Assembly (NCBI GenBank): GCA_013152755.1
Contig: JAADFR010000057.1
Location: 1 to 33,950 of the forward strand
Length of the DNA: 33,950 bases
Reading direction: 5' to 3'
Source: Alphaproteobacteria bacterium
GTDB lineage: Bacteria; Pseudomonadota; Alphaproteobacteria; Sphingomonadales; Emcibacteraceae
Translations under genes and position numbers: made by a program
Shown: positions 1 to 8,294 of the stretch, piece by piece
Layout: each line of letters begins with the position of its first letter
How positions within the stretch are numbered: the stretch's first letter is position 1
The notes under the pieces: model-generated
What the model was told of the DNA's origin: nothing
Databases searched by the model: none
The model's input: the letters and a program-made list of their open reading frames with translations, nothing else

Positions 1-251
1 AGATCATCCATGATCTGTGACGCGTCAATCAACAGGCTGATCATCTTGCGCTGATTATCGCTGAGGTGGCTCAGGTCACCGGTCAGGGTGTAATCCGTAT
101 AAATATCGGCCCGTGCGCGGGCGGCGTCCGAGACCCAGACATTTTCGGCGGGCTTTGCGGTACTTTCCCCGGCGGGTTTGTCACAGCCAGACAGGGCCAT
201 GAGGGCGGTTGCAGAGGCGGCGGTTAAGAGTAGTTTCAGTGTTTTGTTCAT
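1..251 (-). CDS. Partial lipoprotein, N-terminal part; possibly dipeptidyl-peptidase III (M49)-like / Zn-dependent hydrolase
   Basis: Reverse-complement translation MNKTLKLLLTAASATALMALSGCDKPAGESTAKPAENVWVSDAARARADIYTDYTLTGDLSHLSDNQRKMISLLIDASQIMDDL; clear lipobox LSGC; the 'DLSHLSDNQRKMISLLIDASQIMDDL' stretch resembles M49-like proteins from memory. Runs off the left edge. Confidence 0.6.
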   Translation of the reverse strand, partial: MNKTLKLLLTAASATALMALSGCDKPAGESTAKPAENVWVSDAARARADIYTDYTLTGDLSHLSDNQRKMISLLIDASQIMDD

Positions 252-329
252 CCTGTATCCCCGGATCATGTTTTGTTGATTTTGAAACAGTGAGTGTTGC
301 AGAAAACCAGCCGGAGATCAAAGAGATAT

Positions 330-1145
330 TTATGTCTGTTCTTTTTTTTCCGGAATGAAGGGCAGGGCCAGAAGCCAGAAGATATTACGGTGCTTTTCAC
401 CCTGACAATCAAGAAGGCCAATGGGCATATTTTCCTGATCCACGGCGTCCACGGGCGTATAGCTGCGGCCCAGATAATCCCAATAGGGAAAGACGATGCT
501 GTAATTGCTGTTGGTATGTGGCTCATAAGCGGAATGATGTATCCGGTGCATATCCGGGGTGACGAAAAATAGCCGCAGGAATTTTTCCAGACTTTTAGGC
601 AGTTTGACATTGGTATGGACAAAGAAATTTACGCAAATCAGGAGAAACTGATAAATAATAATCGCGATAACCGGCACCCCCAGCAAGAAAATTAAGGCAA
701 AAGCGGCCAGAGCGCCGATAAATGGCTCCAACGGGTGAAATCTGAAACTGGTGGTGAAATCATAATCCGGATCGGAATGATGTATTTTATGAAAGGCCCA
801 GAACAAAGGCACATGATGATACAGCAGATGCAGGGCATATTTGCTGAAATCATAAATCAGGATGGACAGAACCACGGCGATACTGCCTGGCACCGCCACA
901 ATATTGAACAGCCCCCAACCTTGGTTATGCACATAAATGGCAAGGGCAATTCCGGTGATTGGCAGGATAAATCTTTCGATGATGCTATAGCTTATGCCAA
1001 GCAGGAAGTTGCTTAGCCAACGCATCCCGATTGGGTATTTGTTGGTGCGCAGCGGCAGGAGTATTTCCAGTAAAGGCATAATGGCGAGCATGGAAAAATA
1101 TAGGCCATTATATATATAAGGCTCATAAGATTCCAGAAAACTCAT
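330..1145 (-). CDS. Sterol desaturase / fatty acid hydroxylase family integral membrane protein
   Basis: Several TM segments and the histidine-box pattern HxxHH: HLLYHH, HKIHHSD, HRIHHS. Confidence 0.9.
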   Translation of the reverse strand: MSFLESYEPYIYNGLYFSMLAIMPLLEILLPLRTNKYPIGMRWLSNFLLGISYSIIERFILPITGIALAIYVHNQGWGLFNIVAVPGSIAVVLSILIYDFSKYALHLLYHHVPLFWAFHKIHHSDPDYDFTTSFRFHPLEPFIGALAAFALIFLLGVPVIAIIIYQFLLICVNFFVHTNVKLPKSLEKFLRLFFVTPDMHRIHHSAYEPHTNSNYSIVFPYWDYLGRSYTPVDAVDQENMPIGLLDCQGEKHRNIFWLLALPFIPEKKEQT

Positions 1146-1175
1146 CCATTATGCCTTTTGAAAGCACTAAAAATA

Positions 1176-1352
1176 TTATTTCTTTTTAATAATTCTGGCC
1201 AGAATGATAGCTACGGCGGCGCCGGCAGCAAACATGCCGAATGTGCCGGGTTCTGGAACAGCGGTTGAATTCGGAGAGCCAGCAGCGGCCAATGAGACAA
1301 AACCCAATAGTGAAATGGTTGCTAAACCAGCTTTAATACCTATATTTTTCAT
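1176..1352 (-). CDS. 58-aa PEP-CTERM sorting-domain microprotein (absent from the ORF track)
   Basis: Reverse-complement translation MKNIGIKAGLATISLLGFVSLAAAGSPNSTAVPEPGTFGMFAAGAAVAIILARIIKKK*; N-terminal signal peptide (..LAAA/GS), VPEP motif, hydrophobic TM stretch, basic C-terminus; RBS aaagga about 8 nt upstream of ATG. Confidence 0.88.
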   Translation of the reverse strand: MKNIGIKAGLATISLLGFVSLAAAGSPNSTAVPEPGTFGMFAAGAAVAIILARIIKKK

Positions 1353-1388
1353 TTTTACATCCTTTTTTTAAATTTAGTGATGTTTAAT

Positions 1389-1405
1389 ATGCAATATGCA
1401 TACCA
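1389..1405 (-). promoter_or_regulatory. Candidate sigma-54 (-24/-12) promoter of the PEP-CTERM microprotein gene
   Basis: Minus-strand TGGTATGCATATTGCAT: GG-N10-GC spacing, TTGCAT -12 element, about 36 nt upstream of the start codon. Confidence 0.65.
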
Positions 1406-1496
1406 AAGTTAGATGTACCTAATGTAACATAGGGTTAGGGGAAGGCGGCAACATTTACATGCTAAATACTGTAAAGAATCCTGACAGTTTAGGGCT

Positions 1497-1949
1497 TTAT
1501 TCTTGCCATTTTTTACACTTTTGGCTGTCGGATTCTTTGGCGGCAACCCACTCGGCACCCTGTTCCGTTTCTTCTTTTTTCCAGAAGGGCGCGTCCGTTT
1601 TCAGCCAGTCCATGATAAATTCGGCGGCCTCAAAGGCGGCTTCGCGGTGGGCGGACAGGGCGATGACCAGAACGATCTGATCACCGGGTTTCAGGGGGCC
1701 ATGGCGATGGATGACGGTGATCCCCTGAAGGGGCCAGCGGCCCTCGGCGGTCTGGCATATCTCACGCAGTTGTTTTTCAGCCATGCCGGGGAAATGCTCA
1801 AGGGTCATCTTGCGGACAATATGATCCCCGTGAAAATCCCGCACCAGCCCGGTAAAGGTGACAATAGCCCCAATGTCTGTACGGCCACTGCGGAGGTCGT
1901 TGATCTCGGCGGTAATATCAAAATCCTGTGACTGAACCCGGACTTTCAT
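1497..1949 (-). CDS. moaE: Molybdopterin synthase catalytic subunit MoaE
   Basis: MoaE-type sequence: GAIVTFTGLVRD, LEHFPGMAEKQL, IHRHGPLKPGDQIVLVIALSAHREAAFEAAEFIMDWLKTDAPFWKKE. Confidence 0.95.
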   Translation of the reverse strand: MKVRVQSQDFDITAEINDLRSGRTDIGAIVTFTGLVRDFHGDHIVRKMTLEHFPGMAEKQLREICQTAEGRWPLQGITVIHRHGPLKPGDQIVLVIALSAHREAAFEAAEFIMDWLKTDAPFWKKEETEQGAEWVAAKESDSQKCKKWQE

Positions 1950-1952
1950 GGC

Positions 1953-2213
1953 TCACCCGCCTGTCATGGGAGGAAAGAAAGCAACCTCGTCACGGTCCGT
2001 CAGGGGATGGTCAAAACTCACATGGGTTTGATTGACCGCCACCCGGATCAGGGCCTTGTCGTCAAATGCCGCCCGGTAAGCATCGCCTTTTTCCCGCAAG
2101 TGGGCGATCAAACCGGCCACGTCAGCAATATTTTCCGGCAGGGACAGAGTCTCTGCCCCATGGCCAATTGTCTCGCGAAGCTGGGCGAAGTAAAGCAGTT
2201 CCATAATCGTCAC
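1953..2213 (-). CDS. moaD: Molybdopterin synthase sulfur carrier subunit MoaD
   Basis: Ubiquitin-like small protein ending in VAFFPPMTGG; adjacent to moaE; start overlaps the pgsA stop. Confidence 0.93.
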   Translation of the reverse strand: MTIMELLYFAQLRETIGHGAETLSLPENIADVAGLIAHLREKGDAYRAAFDDKALIRVAVNQTHVSFDHPLTDRDEVAFFPPMTGG

Positions 2214-2761
2214 TCCATCATATGGCGCAGGCCGGATTTCAGGTAATCATAGCCGGTATAAAGGGTGAGTATGGCCGCAACCCAGAGACATATATTGCCA
2301 ATCAGGACGGCATCTATCGCATCCGGCGCGGCATCGCCCACCAGCAAAAAACCCAGGGCAAAAATTTGCAATGTGGTTTTCCATTTGGCAAGGTAAGACA
2401 CCGGGACGCTGACCTTTAAGTCCGCCAGAAATTCCCGCAGTCCCGATACCACAAATTCCCGGCACAGGATGACCACCGCCGCGATGACGGCCAGCCCCTC
2501 AATCCTTTGAAAAGCCACCATCATCAGCAGGGCGGCAGCGATGAGCAGCTTGTCGGCGATGGGGTCCATGAATTTGCCCAGCGCAGAGGTCATGTTGTAT
2601 CTGCGGGCGACATAACCATCAAGAAAATCGGTAATCCCGGCGAGGGAAAAGATGGTAAAACCAATCCAGTTCGCCTTGTCCCCATCCAGATAGAAGGAGC
2701 CGACGATCAGGGGGATCATCAGGATACGTGAAAAGGTTAATAGATTGGCAAGGTTATACAT
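2210..2761 (-). CDS. pgsA: CDP-diacylglycerol--glycerol-3-phosphate 3-phosphatidyltransferase
   Basis: CDP-alcohol phosphatidyltransferase motif: DFLDGYVARRYNMTSALGKFMDPIADKLL. Confidence 0.95.
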   Translation of the reverse strand: MYNLANLLTFSRILMIPLIVGSFYLDGDKANWIGFTIFSLAGITDFLDGYVARRYNMTSALGKFMDPIADKLLIAAALLMMVAFQRIEGLAVIAAVVILCREFVVSGLREFLADLKVSVPVSYLAKWKTTLQIFALGFLLVGDAAPDAIDAVLIGNICLWVAAILTLYTGYDYLKSGLRHMME

Positions 2762-2829
2762 TACATCTGGCCCGTTGGCATGTTTCCGCGATAGTTATAG
2801 GCCAAACTGACTGCCCTGCCAATAGTCAA

Positions 2830-4677
2830 TTAGGCAGTGTTCTCATGAAAATAATCATAGATGTTTTTGGCCAGCACGCGGCTGATACCATTGACGGCTT
2901 CCAAGTCCTGCAATCCGGCGGCTTCCACGGCTTTGGCCGAGCCGAAATGATGGAGCAGGGCTTTTTTGCGGGAGGGGCCAATGCCGGGCAGACCGTCCAG
3001 AATGGATTTATGCATCTTTTTGGCCCGCTGTTGCCGATGGCTGCTGATAGCAAAGCGATGGGCCTCATCGCGTAGCCTTTGCAGGAAATAAAGCGCCGGA
3101 TCATTGGGCGGCAGTTTGAAAGGTTTTTGTCCCGGCAGATAGAAATCCTCTCGACCCGCATTGCGGTCCGGCCCCTTGGCGATGGAAACCACCGCAATAT
3201 CCGAAAGCCCCAGATCCTCCAGAATTTTCATCACGGCGGAGAGTTGCCCCTTGCCGCCATCGATGATGAGCAAGTCCGGCCAGGTGGCACTTGTGCGGTC
3301 CGGGTCTTCCTTTATCTGACGGGTAAAGCGGCGGGTCATCACTTCGCGCATCATACCGAAATCATCGCCGGGGGTGATATCGGGTGATTTGATGTTGAAC
3401 TTGCGGTAGCTGCCCTTGTCAAAGCCGTCCGGCCCCGATACCACCATGGCCCCGATGGCGTTTGTGCCGGAAATATGACTGTTGTCATAGATTTCAATCC
3501 GTTCCGGCGGCCCGTCCAGCTTGAATTGCTCGGCAATACTGTTCAGAAGTTTCTTTTGGGATGATTTTTCCGCGAGGCGCCGTTCCAATGCCTCGCGGGC
3601 ATTTTTCTCGGCCATGAGGACAAGATTACGTTTATCACCGCGCACGGGGCAGGTGATGGTGACCTTATGGCCGGCCTTGATTGTCAGGGCCTCTTCCAGC
3701 AGGGCGGACTGGGTGATTTTATGGCTGACCAATAATGCCCGGGGCGGGGGTTTGTTGTCATAAAACTGGGACAGGAAAGCGGGCAGAATATCATCCAGAT
3801 TCTGATCCTTGTGATGGCGCGGGAAATAGGCCTTATTGCCCCAATTTTGTCCGGCGCGAAAGAAAAATACCTGTATGCAGCTTTGGCCGCCTTGCTGGAA
3901 CCCGGCAATTATATCCGCTTCTTCCACATGGCCTTGCGCTGTATCCTGCCTAGATTGTACGGCGGCTAGAGCTTTCAGGCGATCCCGGTAAATGGCGGCC
4001 ATTTCATATTCAGTATCGGTGCTGGCCTGTTCCATCCTTTCGGTTAAGTCATCCTTTATGGCCTGACTTTTTCCGGTCAGGAAATCATGGGCGGACTGAA
4101 CCAGTTTTTTGTAATCTCTTAGTGAAACCTTCTCAACACATGGCCCGGCACAGCGTTTGATTTGATACAACAGGCAGGGGCGGGTGCGGGCATTATAGAC
4201 GCTGTCGGTGCAGGTACGCAGCAAAAAGGCCTTTTGTAGAATATGGAGGCTGTGGTTGACCGCCCGGACTGAGGCAAATGGGCCAAAATAATAGCCGTCC
4301 CGGTTTTTGGCACCCCTATGCTTTTTAACTTGCGGCGCCGGATGGGTGGTATCAATCAGGATATAGGGAAAAGATTTGTCATCCCTGAGCAGGATATTAT
4401 AGCGTGGTTTCAGCCGCTTTATCATATTGGCTTCAAGGAGCAGGGCTTCGACTTCCGTGTGGGTGGTGACAAACTCCATGGTGCGTGTTTCGCTGACCAT
4501 ACGGGCGATGCGATAGGGCTGGTTCGTAATATTGGTATAGTTTGTGACCCGGTTTTTCAGGCTCTTAGCCTTACCCACATAGAGGACATTTTCTTGCGCA
4601 TCCATCATACGATAAACCCCCGGTTTCCCCGGTAGGTTTTTGACGTATTTTTTGATGATGTTGACGCCTTCAGTCAT
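2830..4677 (-). CDS. uvrC: Excinuclease ABC subunit C
   Basis: GIY-YIG start region (LPGKPGVYRMMDAQENVLYVGKAKSLKNRV), UvrC homology DGGKGQLSA, C-terminal HhH LDGLPGIGPSRKKALLHHFGS. Start set at MTEGVNIIKKY (4677); the ORF extends to 4731. Confidence 0.96.
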   Translation of the reverse strand: MTEGVNIIKKYVKNLPGKPGVYRMMDAQENVLYVGKAKSLKNRVTNYTNITNQPYRIARMVSETRTMEFVTTHTEVEALLLEANMIKRLKPRYNILLRDDKSFPYILIDTTHPAPQVKKHRGAKNRDGYYFGPFASVRAVNHSLHILQKAFLLRTCTDSVYNARTRPCLLYQIKRCAGPCVEKVSLRDYKKLVQSAHDFLTGKSQAIKDDLTERMEQASTDTEYEMAAIYRDRLKALAAVQSRQDTAQGHVEEADIIAGFQQGGQSCIQVFFFRAGQNWGNKAYFPRHHKDQNLDDILPAFLSQFYDNKPPPRALLVSHKITQSALLEEALTIKAGHKVTITCPVRGDKRNLVLMAEKNAREALERRLAEKSSQKKLLNSIAEQFKLDGPPERIEIYDNSHISGTNAIGAMVVSGPDGFDKGSYRKFNIKSPDITPGDDFGMMREVMTRRFTRQIKEDPDRTSATWPDLLIIDGGKGQLSAVMKILEDLGLSDIAVVSIAKGPDRNAGREDFYLPGQKPFKLPPNDPALYFLQRLRDEAHRFAISSHRQQRAKKMHKSILDGLPGIGPSRKKALLHHFGSAKAVEAAGLQDLEAVNGISRVLAKNIYDYFHENTA

Positions 4678-4794
4678 GTTTTTCCCGGCGGTTAAAATGA
4701 TTAGGCGCATCATGCTTAAAAATAGTATCATTCACAATGATAAATTTTGCTAAATTTTCAATTTAGAGAACCCTAATGTAAAGATGAAATATGG

Positions 4795-4809
4795 TTAACA
4801 AATTCTTAA
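4795..4809. promoter_or_regulatory. CtrA-like binding motif TTAA-N7-TTAA
   Basis: Exact TTAACAAATTCTTAA in the intergenic region upstream of uvrC. Confidence 0.45.
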
Positions 4810-4859
4810 AGCCTTGGAAACCAAGGGCTAAAGAAGATGTAGGGGGTTAGAAAAAAAAC

Positions 4860-4881
4860 TATCCACGAATCCTGTGGATAA
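4860..4881. promoter_or_regulatory. DnaA-box inverted repeat
   Basis: TATCCAC-GAATCCT-GTGGATA (7-bp perfect arms); TGTGGATAA at 4873-4881 is an exact consensus DnaA box; GAATC (GANTC) lies in the spacer. Confidence 0.5.
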
Positions 4882-5161
4882 GTCGGTGAAGAACTTTTGT
4901 GACAGTAATGTTAAAGGGCAGGAACATTGGGGTTTCAGCCTTTTGCCTAAAAAATAGGCATATTATATAACTAATTGATTTATATAGTAAAAAATAAAGT
5001 CAACAAGCTTTCAAAAAGAATTCAATGTTGCAGTGCAATGGTCGGGAAAACCCTAAAAATCAGATAAAAACTTATGTGTACAAGTGATGGGTTATGAAAG
5101 GCTAAATACTGATGATTCAAGGTTTATTTTTGATATTGGTCACGAAGGCCTCTGGAATGCA

Positions 5162-5566
5162 TTATTTGCGATACCGTTCTATTTCAATACCAACACTGGT
5201 TGTATTCTCGATGGCTTCGAGCTTTTCTACTCTAACTCTGACACAGGAAACCCTTGGGTCTTGAAGGTTCATTTCAGCGATATTTTCAGCTAGTGTTTCC
5301 ACCAGATGGACATGGCCGGAATTGACGATGGTTTTAATGGCATTGGCTATTTTTTCGTAGCAGACCACATTATCAATATCATCATTCAGATTCCGGCTGT
5401 CTTCCATAACCGACAGATCCACATTTACCCGAATTTTCTGAGCGGTATTTTTTTCGTGGTTGTAAACCCCGATATAGCTTTCCAGAACAAGATCACGGAT
5501 AAAGACATGCCGTACGGACCGGGCCGCATCGGCAAACTTTATGGGCGACAGGTTACTTGTTTTCAT
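5162..5566 (-). CDS. folB: Dihydroneopterin aldolase family protein
   Basis: HVFIRDLVLESYIGVYNHEKNTAQKIRVNVDL..., VCYEKIANAIKTIV, HVHLVETLAENIAEM, VRVRVEKLEAIENTTSVGIEIER: FolB pattern. Confidence 0.88.
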   Translation of the reverse strand: MKTSNLSPIKFADAARSVRHVFIRDLVLESYIGVYNHEKNTAQKIRVNVDLSVMEDSRNLNDDIDNVVCYEKIANAIKTIVNSGHVHLVETLAENIAEMNLQDPRVSCVRVRVEKLEAIENTTSVGIEIERYRK

Positions 5567-5635
5567 AGGCTTAAATCCGTTCTTTTAAGAGACGATGCCT
5601 CTAATTAGTATGAATGAGCCAACATGGCAATTAAA

Positions 5636-6619
5636 TTAACCGATCAGGTTCGCTTGTTCTGCCAGATACAGAAGGTATAGAATATACATGGTGGAAAAAA
5701 CAAAACCGGTAAACCGGTTGATCTTGATTTTTCCTGTGGCAAGGGGGATGAGCATGAGTGAGGTTACCAGTAAAATGGGAAAATCAACGTGGAAGAACTC
5801 ATCCGGAATGGTAACGGGTGCGATCAGGGACGTCACCCCCATGATGGCTAGAATATTAAACAGGTTGCTGCCGATGATATTACCTATGGCGACATCACCG
5901 TGGTTGTTGCGTGCCGCTATGAGGGAGGTCACCAGTTCCGGTAGGGATGTTCCAATGGCAACAATGGTCAGTCCGATTACGGCCTCAGGTATGCCAAAGG
6001 TGCGGGCAATGATGATTGCGCCGTCCACAAGAAAATGGGCACCTATAACAAGGCCCGCAAGGCCAAGGATAGTTGCTATTACAGCTTTTACAATAGGTGG
6101 TTTCCTGTCCTGTAATGGCCCTGCATCTTCCAGAACCCGCTCGGCAAAGGCAGCTTCATGCTTTCGTATTTTTGCATTATTTCTGGCACGTTTTACGGCA
6201 TAAAATAAAAACAATATTAGCAGTGTGATCAAGAGCAACCCCTGCCATACGTGAAGAGGGCCATAGAAGGCCAGCACGATAAACAGAACGGTGGCCAGCA
6301 TCATATAAAAAAGACTGTGCCTTATTTCCTTATCATTACAAACGAAGGGGTAAATGAGGGCCGGAATGCCCAGAACCAAGAGAATATTGGCAATGTTACT
6401 ACCCACCACATTGCCCAACGCAATTTCCGGGGCGCCGGACAGGGCGGCATCAATACCAACCACCAGTTCCGGCGCAGAGGTCCCGAATGACACAACGGTT
6501 ATACCAATAACCAGCTTGCTGACGTTCAGGCGCTCTGCAATGATTACCGATCCCTCGACTAATTTATCGCCTGCAATGACCAGAAGGATAAGACCGCCAA
6601 TAACTAAAAGATATTCCAC
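5636..6619 (-). CDS. Calcium/sodium antiporter (CaCA family, YrbG-like)
   Basis: Two alpha-repeats: VSFGTSAPELVVGIDAALSGAPEIALGNVVGSNIANILLVLG and VAIGTSLPELVTSLIAARNNHGDVAIGNIIGSNLFNILAIMG. Confidence 0.95.
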   Translation of the reverse strand: MEYLLVIGGLILLVIAGDKLVEGSVIIAERLNVSKLVIGITVVSFGTSAPELVVGIDAALSGAPEIALGNVVGSNIANILLVLGIPALIYPFVCNDKEIRHSLFYMMLATVLFIVLAFYGPLHVWQGLLLITLLILFLFYAVKRARNNAKIRKHEAAFAERVLEDAGPLQDRKPPIVKAVIATILGLAGLVIGAHFLVDGAIIIARTFGIPEAVIGLTIVAIGTSLPELVTSLIAARNNHGDVAIGNIIGSNLFNILAIMGVTSLIAPVTIPDEFFHVDFPILLVTSLMLIPLATGKIKINRFTGFVFSTMYILYLLYLAEQANLIG

Positions 6620-6749
6620 TATGGTTTCCGCTTTTCGGATATTGTTATTTCATTGGGTAATGTAGAAGCTTATAAGGCTTTTACAAGTGTCTTGTTTTGA
6701 ACTGTTGATAGATTTCAGGGCAATTCTGTTAAAACGGCTTGTCCCAGAA

Positions 6750-6766
6750 TGGGATTTTTCTTGCTT
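6750..6766 (+). promoter_or_regulatory. Candidate sigma-54 (-24/-12) promoter upstream of the epsB-prsK-prsR-prsT cluster
   Basis: TGGGATTTTTCTTGCTT: GG-N10-GC with TTGCTT; about 130 nt upstream of the 6896 start codon. Confidence 0.5.
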
Positions 6767-6895
6767 GTTAAGGACTTACTAAGGTTTTAGAAATGCTTTA
6801 TTCATAACTTTCTACTATTGTATGTCTGCAAGAGGTTATCTTTCATTAGCCCACGGTTAAGGCATGTCGGGAATATATTTAGGCGCATATAAGAA

Positions 6896-8284
6896 ATGAT
6901 AAGAATATTTAAACATTACGTTCCAAGGTCCCTGTTTATATTGGGGGTGCTGGAAAGCCTTATTCTTATGGCCGCTATATGGGCAGCCCTGAATTTGCGT
7001 AATTATCAGGTTGGTTTTGAAAGGCCTGTTTTTTCACAGTATGCTGTTGAAATTTTTTCTTTTGCCTTCGTGGTTTATGTGGTCCTGCTGGCAACGGGAT
7101 TATATCAGCTTGAGGCCGGAAGGGATATGCGTGTTACGGTTATCCGTCTGGTTACAAGTCTCGGATTGTCGTTCATTTTTCTTTCCGTTGTACTTTATAT
7201 GTTACCAGACATTGAGTTATGGCGTAGTGTGATTATTATTGGTTTGTTATTCTCTTTTGTTGGTATATTGCTCAGCCGTTATATCTATATGCATGTTGTC
7301 GATTTAAAGGGGTTGAAAAGAAGGGTTCTGGTGTTGGGGGCGGGTGAAAGAGCCAAAATGGTGTATAATTGTGGCGCCATCGCATCCAACGAAGTGGAGT
7401 TCGTGGATTTTTTGCGGGTAAATGCTGCTGAAAATGTCATTGAAGATGCAAAGGACTATCAGGCAGGGCATTCCTTAAGAGAATATGTGGATCAGCAAGC
7501 GGTGCAGGAAATAGTGGTCGCCATTGAAGAAAGGCGCGGTGCGTTGCCCATTGATGAACTCCTGGATTGTAAAATGAAAGGGTGCCACATCATTGAGGCG
7601 ACGACATTTATCGAGCGGCAGTCCGGCACGGTCAGCTTGAAAAATGTAAACCCAAGCTGGATTGTATTTTCGGATGGCTTTGGCGGCGGTGGTAATCTTG
7701 ATCTTGTTCTGAAGCGTATCTTTGATGTGACGGCAAGTCTTTTGCTGTTAATTCTGAGTATGCCAATTTTAATTATTACCGCTATTCTGGTGAAAATAAC
7801 CAGCCAGGGTCCTGTTTTTTACCGACAGGAAAGGGTTGGGTTGAATGGAAAATGCTTTTATGTATTAAAATTCCGCAGCATGACTGTCGACGCGGAGGCG
7901 GACGGCGTACCCAAATGGGCGGCTAAAAATGATGTCCGGGTAACTGGGGTCGGGCGGATAATCCGGGCCTCCAGAGTTGATGAAATACCGCAGATTTTCA
8001 ATGTGTTAATTGGCAGCATGAGTTTTGTCGGGCCCAGGCCGGAACGCCCGTTTTTTGTTGGACAGCTGGAAGAAAAAATCCACCTATATAGCGAACGACA
8101 TCGGGTAAAGCCGGGCATTACAGGCTGGGCTCAGTTGAACTATCCCTACGGTGCATCAGAGGAGGATACTAAACGCAAACTGGAATATGACCTTTATTAC
8201 ATAAAAAATTACTCTTTATTTCTGGATTTCCTTATACTGATACAAACAGTTCGTGTTGTGTTGTGGCCGGATGGCGTGAGGTAA
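6896..8284 (+). CDS. PEP-CTERM system-associated sugar transferase (EpsB family; polyprenyl-phosphate hexose-1-P transferase)
   Basis: N-terminal MIRIFKHYVPRSLFILGVLE typical of the TIGR03013-type family; C-terminal bacterial sugar transferase domain KRIFDVTASLLLLILSMPILIITAILVKITSQGPVFYRQERVGLNGKCFYVLKFRSM...RPERPFFV...KPGITGWAQLNYPYG. Confidence 0.93.
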   Translation: MIRIFKHYVPRSLFILGVLESLILMAAIWAALNLRNYQVGFERPVFSQYAVEIFSFAFVVYVVLLATGLYQLEAGRDMRVTVIRLVTSLGLSFIFLSVVLYMLPDIELWRSVIIIGLLFSFVGILLSRYIYMHVVDLKGLKRRVLVLGAGERAKMVYNCGAIASNEVEFVDFLRVNAAENVIEDAKDYQAGHSLREYVDQQAVQEIVVAIEERRGALPIDELLDCKMKGCHIIEATTFIERQSGTVSLKNVNPSWIVFSDGFGGGGNLDLVLKRIFDVTASLLLLILSMPILIITAILVKITSQGPVFYRQERVGLNGKCFYVLKFRSMTVDAEADGVPKWAAKNDVRVTGVGRIIRASRVDEIPQIFNVLIGSMSFVGPRPERPFFVGQLEEKIHLYSERHRVKPGITGWAQLNYPYGASEEDTKRKLEYDLYYIKNYSLFLDFLILIQTVRVVLWPDGVR

Positions 8285-8294
8285 GGCGGATTTA

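Noticed and set aside
1503-1931. 142-aa plus-strand ORF antisense to moaE
   Set aside because: Shadow ORF of a confidently identified coding region; the same applies to the other antisense ORFs inside uvrC, mgtE, panC, clpA and the calcium/sodium antiporter.
5084-5293. 69-aa plus-strand ORF antisense to the 3' end of folB
   Set aside because: Overlaps a well-supported gene on the opposite strand and has no recognisable family.
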